DNA from: JAUPTX01 sp964652835
GTDB taxonomy: Bacteria; Patescibacteriota; Minisyncoccia; Phycocordibacterales; CSBR16-119
DNA: 64,000 nucleotides
Direction: 5' to 3'
NCBI GenBank assembly: GCA_964652835.1
Contig: CAZZCB010000002.1
Span: forward strand, 1 to 64,000
The notes below the pieces were generated by a model. It searched no databases and was not told the origin of the DNA. It saw nothing but the letters and a program-made list of their open reading frames with translations. The translations under genes and the position numbers were made by a program. Of this stretch, positions 7,943 through 13,217 are shown in pieces. The number at the start of each line of letters is the position of its first letter. The first letter of the stretch is position 1.

Positions 7943-9154
7943 GTGAAAAGTCAAGATTTACCGAAATTAACAGATGGCCCAGGTGTATACCTCTTTAAAG
8001 AAAAAGGGCAGATTTTGTATATTGGGAAAGCGACGTCTCTGCGTGACCGAGTAAAAAGCTACTTCGGAAAAGATTTGTTTAACACTCGCGGGCCTATGGT
8101 CCTAGATATGGTTACGAAATCAGATTCTTTAGAATTTTTCCAGACAGACTCTGTCTTAGAAGCTTTGATCCTCGAAGCAAATTTAATTAAAAAACATCAA
8201 CCCGTCGCTAACACAAAAGAAAAGGACAATAAAAGTTTTTATGTTGTGGCAATTACCAAGGAAGATATTCCTAAGGTGATAATTTTAAGAGAACGTGAAC
8301 TAAAAACTATAAACTATAAACTAAAAACTACTTTTGGACCTTTTCCGAACGGTTCGGTAATACGTGAAGCACTGCGGATCATCCGCCGGATTTTTCCATT
8401 TCAAGATGAAAACTCTCTAAAGAAAGATCAAAAAGAATTTTACCGACAGCTGGGACTTTCGCCCGACTTTACAAAAAACGACTTTAAAAATACGTACGAA
8501 GAAAACATTGAAAATTTGATTTTATTTTTCAAAGGTAAAAAACGCGAAATAGTAAAAAAACTTGAAAAAGAAATGATGAGCCTTGCGAAAGAAGAAAAGT
8601 TTGAAATGGCAGACGCTTTAAAGAAAAAGATTTTTGCGTTAAACCATATAAAAGATGTTTCTTTAATCAAAAAAGAAAATACAGAAAACAGAGAAAAAGC
8701 TTTTCGTATTGAAGGCTACGACGTTTCTCATACTGGTGGAAGCGAGATGGTAGGTGTGATGACGGTGGTTACAAACGGCGTCACGGAAAAATCAGAATAC
8801 AGAAAATTTAAGATAAAAGGTTTTGATAAGTCTAACGACGTCGGTGCTCTTCGGGAAATTCTTCTTAGACGTTTTGCTCATACTGAATGGGTCTACCCAA
8901 ATATGATTGTTGTCGACGGGTCTGTGGCTCAAAAAAGAGCTACTGAAAAAGTGTTAAATGAAATCGGTGCTGCTATACCTGTTATTGCTGTCGTGAAAGA
9001 TGAACGCCATAAGCCGAAGGCACTTCTGGGTGGTAAAGACTATATAAAGGGTAGGGAAGACGCGATAGTTCTAGCAAACTCCGAAGCACATAGATTTTCT
9101 ATTAAATACCATAAGGATCTCCGGGGAAAGAAGTTTCTTGGTATTAAAAAATAA
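7943..9154 (+). CDS. uvrC: Excinuclease ABC subunit C, short form lacking C-terminal HhH
   Basis: The dual-incision nuclease of excision repair. I place the start at GTG 7943 (VKSQDLPKLTDGPGVYLF), because the -10-like TATGCTATA is only about 5 nt upstream and homology begins here; this gives 403 residues against about 600 usually. Domains: GIY-YIG nuclease (about 8-90, GVYLF...YIGKATSLRDRV, then EALILEANLI), a UVR domain (KEEKFEMADALKKKI), and the RNase H-like nuclease with aspartates in YDVSHTG, SNDVGAL and VVDGS and the histidine in SEAHRFSI. The protein ends right after that domain at GKKFLGIKK, so the tandem helix-hairpin-helix DNA-binding tail is absent. Confidence 0.93.
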   Translation: MKSQDLPKLTDGPGVYLFKEKGQILYIGKATSLRDRVKSYFGKDLFNTRGPMVLDMVTKSDSLEFFQTDSVLEALILEANLIKKHQPVANTKEKDNKSFYVVAITKEDIPKVIILRERELKTINYKLKTTFGPFPNGSVIREALRIIRRIFPFQDENSLKKDQKEFYRQLGLSPDFTKNDFKNTYEENIENLILFFKGKKREIVKKLEKEMMSLAKEEKFEMADALKKKIFALNHIKDVSLIKKENTENREKAFRIEGYDVSHTGGSEMVGVMTVVTNGVTEKSEYRKFKIKGFDKSNDVGALREILLRRFAHTEWVYPNMIVVDGSVAQKRATEKVLNEIGAAIPVIAVVKDERHKPKALLGGKDYIKGREDAIVLANSEAHRFSIKYHKDLRGKKFLGIKK

Positions 9155-9205
9155 TTTTCCACGTTTTGAACACGGTAAAAACGAAATCTCGTGTAAAATA
9201 TAAAC

Positions 9206-9253
9206 ATGGATCCCAATAGAAGCCACGGTCGCTTTGGGTTATATAAAATATGA
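9206..9253 (+). CDS. Possible leader peptide 1 upstream of the ddl-like gene (15 aa)
   Basis: ATG 9206 follows a TAAAATATAAA stretch by a few nt and encodes MDPNRSHGRFGLYKI. Its TGA overlaps the ATG of the next mini-ORF (ATGA at 9250-9253). It could be a chance ORF; it is listed because of the tight coupling to the next two frames. Confidence 0.25.
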   Translation: MDPNRSHGRFGLYKI

Positions 9254-9321
9254 AAAAAGATTTCACTAAAATTAAAAATTTAACCACGGTGAGTTGCGAT
9301 ATTGTCGCGACCTGCTTCTAA
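9250..9321 (+). CDS. Possible leader peptide 2 upstream of the ddl-like gene (23 aa)
   Basis: It begins MKKDFTKIKNLTTV and ends DIVATCF. It starts in a 4-nt overlap with the preceding mini-ORF and stops 4 nt before the ATG of the ligase gene (9326), a spacing that would allow re-initiation. Its 3' part contains the palindrome GTCGCGAC, which could fold near the ligase start. Support is positional only. Confidence 0.3.
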   Translation: MKKDFTKIKNLTTVSCDIVATCF

Positions 9322-9325
9322 CGGG

Positions 9326-10339
9326 ATGAATTTAAATTCTAAAATAAAAGTCGGTGTTATTCGTGGTGGAATCACTCCAGAATACTACATGTCGCTTGCG
9401 GCTGGTTCATACATCTTAAACCATATTCCAAAAGACAAATATCAACCTATCGATATTTTGATAACAAAAGATGGAACTTGGCACAAACAAGGCGTGGCTA
9501 TGGAGCCTCGTGATTTGAAAAAACATGTAGATGTTGTTTTCAATACTTTGTACGGTGTTTATGGTGAAGATGGGAAGCTTCAAGATTTTCTAGATGAAAT
9601 CGGTGTGCCGTACGTCGGCTCTGATCCTTTTTCTTCTTCGATGACAGCAAACAAGAAAAAGAAAAAAGAAAGGTTAAACGATCTCGGAATCAAAACTCCA
9701 AAATATTTTATCTTACAAGGTCTTCTAAAAATGGAAGATGAAAAAGAGCAATTAGAATTCCTGCGTAAAAAAGCGATGGATATTTTCAGAAAGATTCATC
9801 CACCTTGGATTGTAAAACCAGTTTTAGGATCTGCTTCCACCTTCACATATTTAGTTACAACTTTCACTGACCTTATCTACCTACTAAACGACCTAGCGGA
9901 CAAATTCGATGAAATAATCGTCGAAGAGTTTATTGAAGGAGCAGAAGTTGTCTCTGGTATTTTCAACGGACTTCGCGGAGAAGAAGAATACGTTCTTCCA
10001 CCTTTTGAAATTCAAAAACCTGGAAAAATACTCGACTACGAAACTAGGTTTAATAAAAAGCACGCACTCCGGATGCTCGACAAAAAACTCGCAGAGCACA
10101 AAGACGCCATCGCAGATATTATGAAAACTTTGCACAAAGAGTTTAACCTGAGCGACTATTCGACAGCGAACCTGATACTTTCTCCGAAAGGCGGTATTTA
10201 TGTTATTGAAGTCGACAGTCAGCCGATACTAGGTGAAGGGGAAATCCTGCCTTCTATGATGGAGGAAGTCGGATGTCCCGACCATATTTGGATAGATCAC
10301 TTAATCCAAAGAAGGATAAAAAGAGATGTTTTGGGCTAG
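9326..10339 (+). CDS. ddl: D-alanine--D-alanine ligase-like ATP-grasp enzyme, divergent
   Basis: Predicted to join two D-alanines for the peptidoglycan stem peptide. The start is ATG 9326 (MNLNSKIKVGV), giving 337 residues; a TTG at 9302 is in frame but lies inside leader ORF 2. Family hallmarks are the N-terminal RGGITPEYYMSLAAG loop and FNTLYGVYGEDGKLQ, which aligns with the usual LHG..GEDG..Q motif but has Tyr for His. The DK motif is NK, and the C-terminal EVNT.PG metal/phosphate motif reads EVDSQPILGEG. These changes make substrate specificity uncertain; another D-amino-acid or dipeptide ligase is possible. Confidence 0.8.
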   Translation: MNLNSKIKVGVIRGGITPEYYMSLAAGSYILNHIPKDKYQPIDILITKDGTWHKQGVAMEPRDLKKHVDVVFNTLYGVYGEDGKLQDFLDEIGVPYVGSDPFSSSMTANKKKKKERLNDLGIKTPKYFILQGLLKMEDEKEQLEFLRKKAMDIFRKIHPPWIVKPVLGSASTFTYLVTTFTDLIYLLNDLADKFDEIIVEEFIEGAEVVSGIFNGLRGEEEYVLPPFEIQKPGKILDYETRFNKKHALRMLDKKLAEHKDAIADIMKTLHKEFNLSDYSTANLILSPKGGIYVIEVDSQPILGEGEILPSMMEEVGCPDHIWIDHLIQRRIKRDVLG

Positions 10340-10397
10340 GTAAATACATTTTGCAAAAAAAACAAAATTGTGTACAATACTTGCCATGCCCATAAAA

Positions 10398-10470
10398 GGG
10401 CCTATAGCTCAGTTGGTAGAGCAGTCGCTTTGCAAGCGAAAGGTCAGGAGTTCGAATCTCCTTAGGTCCA
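10398..10470 (+). tRNA. tRNA-Ala (anticodon TGC)
   Basis: A 73-nt cloverleaf: acceptor GGGCCTA pairs with TAGGTCC (one G-T), D-stem GCTC/GAGC, anticodon loop TTTGCAA with TGC at 10431-10433, T-arm AGGAG-TTCGAAT-CTCCT, discriminator A. The CCA end is not encoded. Confidence 0.96.
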
Positions 10471-10472
10471 CA

Positions 10473-10519
10473 ACAAAACAAAAAGCCATCTTGTATTTCA
10501 AGATGGCTTTTTGTTTTGT
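10473..10519. terminator. Long hairpin terminator after tRNA-Ala
   Basis: A near-perfect 21-bp stem whose core is GCCATCTTG / CAAGATGGC with A-rich left and T-rich right flanks, starting 3 nt after the tRNA. It could act in either direction. Confidence 0.85.
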
Positions 10520-10679
10520 CTGTGGCCAGCAAAGCACACAAACTGCTTTGTGTGCGTGGAGATTCGAAAAGCGCAGGTATATTGCGAAGCAATACCGAGC
10601 TGGGGTCGAGAACACTTAGGCTTTTTCGAAAACCTGAGAAAAAGACTTAGTGATTCGTGACCGAATCTCCTTAGGTTCA
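10520..10679. other. Structured element bounded by a partial tRNA-Ala copy
   Basis: Positions 10662-10679 repeat the last 18 nt of tRNA-Ala (10453-10470) with one mismatch. An 11-nt reverse copy of the T-arm lies at 10558-10568, so GGAGATTCG and CGAATCTCC bracket about 110 nt. Internal hairpins include GCACACAAA/TTTGTGTGC and a GGTAT...ATACC stem. It may be an attachment-site duplication, a degraded tRNA array, or a structured RNA; no ORF explains it. Confidence 0.5.
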
Positions 10680-10743
10680 CGCACTATTGACATAATTAAA
10701 AAATAAGGTAATCTGTAAATCAGAAACCAGAAATCCATATTCC

Positions 10744-10968
10744 ATGCCACGCACACTCAAGACCGACAAATTCTTCTTGTATAAACCCACCAAAAGTGGA
10801 CCTCGAAGGAACAGCATCTTCATTGGGGTTAACGATAAATTCGAAGGAGGGGTAAGTAATGTTAACCTCCAGGATCTGATCGAATTCTTGGGAAAGAACA
10901 ATATCGACCCTTCTGATGTTCCCATGGAAAGGTTCATGGCCTTCATATCAGTCAAGAAAAAATCGTAG
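10744..10968 (+). CDS. Small orphan protein (74 aa)
   Basis: The sequence begins MPRTLKTDKFFLYKPTKSG and is soluble, basic and of mixed alpha/beta character. TTGACA (10687-10692), a 16-nt spacer and TAATCT (10709-10714) form its own promoter. The leader is about 25 nt, has no Shine-Dalgarno site and ends TTCC before ATG. A terminator follows at 10990. Function unknown; it belongs to the stand-alone orphan class seen across the window. Confidence 0.6.
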   Translation: MPRTLKTDKFFLYKPTKSGPRRNSIFIGVNDKFEGGVSNVNLQDLIEFLGKNNIDPSDVPMERFMAFISVKKKS

Positions 10969-10989
10969 TCAGTATGACCGCGATAGCCG

Positions 10990-11021
10990 CCCGTAAGGAA
11001 ATACCTTAACGGGTGTTTTCT
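10990..11021 (+). terminator. Terminator after the 10744-10968 gene
   Basis: CCCGTAAGG (10990-10998) pairs with CCTTAACGGG (11004-11013) with one bulged base, followed by TTTTCTTTTT. Confidence 0.75.
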
Positions 11022-11104
11022 TTTTATTCACTCAAAACTCCTTTTAAATATTGAAGCTCCGTAGCTAATCGGTTTATAAAATTAATATTAAAGTCCACCT
11101 TATC

Positions 11105-11137
11105 AAAATCCGCACCCGAAAGTGCGGATTTTGTATT
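11105..11137. terminator. Hairpin terminator in a gene-free stretch
   Basis: AAAATCCGCAC (11105-11115) and GTGCGGATTTT (11122-11132). Between 11021 and 11105 I see no gene. The hairpin could insulate the next cassette from upstream transcription. Confidence 0.7.
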
Positions 11138-11198
11138 TCTGTGTGCTTAGTTGACTTTCAGTCCCAGAAAATTAGAATGAAATAAAACTCACTTAAAG

Positions 11199-11582
11199 AT
11201 GATAGTACAGAACAAAGAAATCTGGAGTCTTCTCTTGAAGAAGATAAACAAGAAGGGCGAAATGACGATTATCCGTTATTATCCATTCATAAGTGGACCG
11301 CTAGGGGAAGACTCATTCGTTGCCGAGGATGAAGTCAAAAAGCAGGGTGCAATTGGCGAAATTGATCCCGGTGCGTCAAAAGTGGTTAAGATGGTTGAGT
11401 TGATCCTTAGTCGGGCAACATCGCTCGCTGGTATGCCCCGGGATAATAAAACTTCGGTTATGTGTCAATTCCGAAAGCGAAGTGGCGAAGTTGTCACCGT
11501 GTACTTTTCCCACTACGAATCTCAGAGGGTTATCTCTGAAAGAATTCGTTCGTCATCTTTAGGGATTCCAGTTCCTTCCTAA
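11199..11582 (+). CDS. Orphan protein of unknown function (127 aa)
   Basis: Soluble. A basic N-terminus (LLLKKINKKGEM) is followed by ..MTIIRYYPFISGPLGED and a C-terminal beta-rich part (VMCQFRKRSGEVVTVYFSHY). The promoter is TTGACT (11151-11156), a 16-nt spacer and TAGAAT (11173-11178). The leader lacks a Shine-Dalgarno site and a terminator follows directly. Codons are richer in G and C than those of the metallophosphoesterase gene downstream. Function not recognised. Confidence 0.65.
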   Translation: MIVQNKEIWSLLLKKINKKGEMTIIRYYPFISGPLGEDSFVAEDEVKKQGAIGEIDPGASKVVKMVELILSRATSLAGMPRDNKTSVMCQFRKRSGEVVTVYFSHYESQRVISERIRSSSLGIPVPS

Positions 11583-11602
11583 GGCTCAGCCTTCCAAGTC
11601 CA

Positions 11603-11637
11603 AGCCCCGAGCGCACATCGCGCTGGGGCCTTTTTTT
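11603..11637 (+). terminator. Terminator after the 11199-11582 gene
   Basis: GCCCCGAGCG and CGCGCTGGGGC arms around ACAT, with a run of seven T. A smaller AAGGCT/AGCCTT hairpin sits just upstream at 11581-11593. Confidence 0.85.
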
Positions 11638-11653
11638 ATGCTATATTTAATCA

Positions 11654-12763
11654 ATGACAAAAGAATCAATAATTTTCCTTCTATCTGTTAGCGTGGTAAC
11701 TCTTGGACTTTCATTTTTCACCGCTTTCCTTTATACCAAAGCTATTCCGATGAGCCCGTTACTTTCTCGCGGTATTCGTATCGCTGGATTTGTTTTTCCG
11801 TTTATTTTTGTTTTAGCGAACGCTCTCAGCCGTTTTTCAAATCTAGAGTTTGTAAAATGGATATATACTTTTATGAGTGTTGGTGCTGGGATAGCTTTTT
11901 ATCTACTGCTCGGGGCTATTTTACTCGGGCTTCTGATGCTTCTTTATAAAATTTTCGGAAAAAGTCTGCCAGTATACGTATCTTGGATTGTTTTGATTAC
12001 TTCAACAGCGCTTTCGATTTTAGGATTTATACAAGCCAGAGATATCAAAAAAGTTTCTTATGAAGTGGCGATAGAAAATCTTCCTCGAGGTTTTGAGAAT
12101 AAAAAAGCAATACTTTTCTCTGACACTCACTACGGTTTGGTAAATAATAAAAGAGCTGTAAAAAGGTTAGTCAATAAAATAAACGGAGAAAACCCCGACT
12201 TGGTTTTTATTGCTGGCGACCTCTTTGATGGACCTGATGTAAAAACTTCACCGATGACTGCTCTTTGGTCACAGATGTCTTTGAAGTATCCTGTTTTTTA
12301 CGCACCAGGAAATCATGAAGAATACGGGAACTACGGTAAGTTTATAACATCAATAAAAGATGCTGGATTTTTTGTGCTTGAGGATCAGGCTGCGACTTTC
12401 AACGGAGTAAATATTGTTGGTTTAAAATACAGAAGTAAAAATAAAGAGGCAGAGGTGGCTGAAGTTTTTGAGAATTTAAATATTGAAAATGATTTTCCAA
12501 CTTTTGTTATAAACCACCCGCCGACTTTTTTAGAAACTTTAGAAGTTAACGGCGCTGATCTAATGATGTCAGGCCACACTCACAGAGGACAGTTTTGGCC
12601 GCTTAGATATATCACGAAAGCGATTTATGGAAAATATCATTACGGACTAAATACTTTTAAGGGTTTGCAAATCATAACAACAAGCGGAGTAGGCACAGCT
12701 GGTCCACCAGTAAGACTTTTCAATACCCCAGAGATTGTTGAAATAACTTTCAAGGCAAAATAG
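11654..12763 (+). CDS. Membrane-anchored metallophosphoesterase (YkuE/YaeI type)
   Basis: A 369-residue protein with about four N-terminal transmembrane helices (residues 5-135), then a calcineurin-like phosphoesterase domain. The metal-binding motifs are in order: FSDTHYG, AGDLFDG, PGNHEEYG, NHPP and SGHTHRGQ. Relatives hydrolyse phosphodiester or phosphate groups, including UDP-diacylglucosamine and lipid phosphates; the substrate here is unknown. The catalytic domain should lie at the outer or inner face of the membrane depending on helix number. The start ATG 11654 follows a TATGCTATA -10-like box by about 8 nt, the same box seen before uvrC. Confidence 0.9.
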   Translation: MTKESIIFLLSVSVVTLGLSFFTAFLYTKAIPMSPLLSRGIRIAGFVFPFIFVLANALSRFSNLEFVKWIYTFMSVGAGIAFYLLLGAILLGLLMLLYKIFGKSLPVYVSWIVLITSTALSILGFIQARDIKKVSYEVAIENLPRGFENKKAILFSDTHYGLVNNKRAVKRLVNKINGENPDLVFIAGDLFDGPDVKTSPMTALWSQMSLKYPVFYAPGNHEEYGNYGKFITSIKDAGFFVLEDQAATFNGVNIVGLKYRSKNKEAEVAEVFENLNIENDFPTFVINHPPTFLETLEVNGADLMMSGHTHRGQFWPLRYITKAIYGKYHYGLNTFKGLQIITTSGVGTAGPPVRLFNTPEIVEITFKAK

Positions 12764-12804
12764 TATCTTGCCTTTTTTGAGTTGGCGTTGTATAATCTCG
12801 AAGA

Positions 12805-13026
12805 ATGTTTATATATATGGGGTCGTTGGCTACGGGTCGACATTCGAGCATTCCCCGCTCTTTAGCACTTGTCCGTTTTGGACAAAAAGAAATCACCAAA
12901 AGCTTAGGTGATGAAATCAATGAAATGTTCAGAGAACTTTCTTCAGGTGAAGACAGCGAGCTGGATTATGACAGCGGTTTTATTATCGAGACCGGAGGTG
13001 GAAAATTACCCGCAATATTAGAGTGA
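12805..13026 (+). CDS. Small orphan protein (73 aa)
   Basis: Begins MFIYMGSLATGRHSS; an alternative start is ATG 12817. The C-terminal half is acidic (SSGEDSELDYDSG). TTGCCT, a 17-nt spacer and TATAAT (12791-12796) lie immediately upstream, predicting a leaderless or near-leaderless mRNA. No membrane segment and no recognised family. From its stop to 13218 the only feature I see is the palindrome at 13122. Confidence 0.5.
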   Translation: MFIYMGSLATGRHSSIPRSLALVRFGQKEITKSLGDEINEMFRELSSGEDSELDYDSGFIIETGGGKLPAILE

Positions 13027-13121
13027 GTAATTTTGTTTTATTCCTAGGTGTAGACTTAAAATACTTAACCTGGAATTTGTCCGCAAGGACGAAAAAATAA
13101 TAGTGAGCATATCGCTGTTAT

Positions 13122-13153
13122 GAAAGACCGAAACCATATGGTTTCGGTCTTTC
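13122..13153. terminator. Perfect 32-nt palindrome, terminator-like
   Basis: GAAAGACCGAAACCAT is followed at once by its exact reverse complement, then TCGTTTTGC. It probably works as a bidirectional terminator between the 12805 gene and the surface-protein island. Confidence 0.75.
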
Positions 13154-13217
13154 TCGTTTTGCTGTATTCCACAGTTTTCTGGCAGAAATATTGTTTTTTA
13201 TTGGTATAATAAAAATA

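Noticed and set aside
10254..10592. Minus-strand ORF across tRNA-Ala encoding an EIRTPDLSLAKRLLYQLSY-like peptide
   Set aside because: This is the well-known spurious translation of a tRNA antisense strand, not a protein gene.
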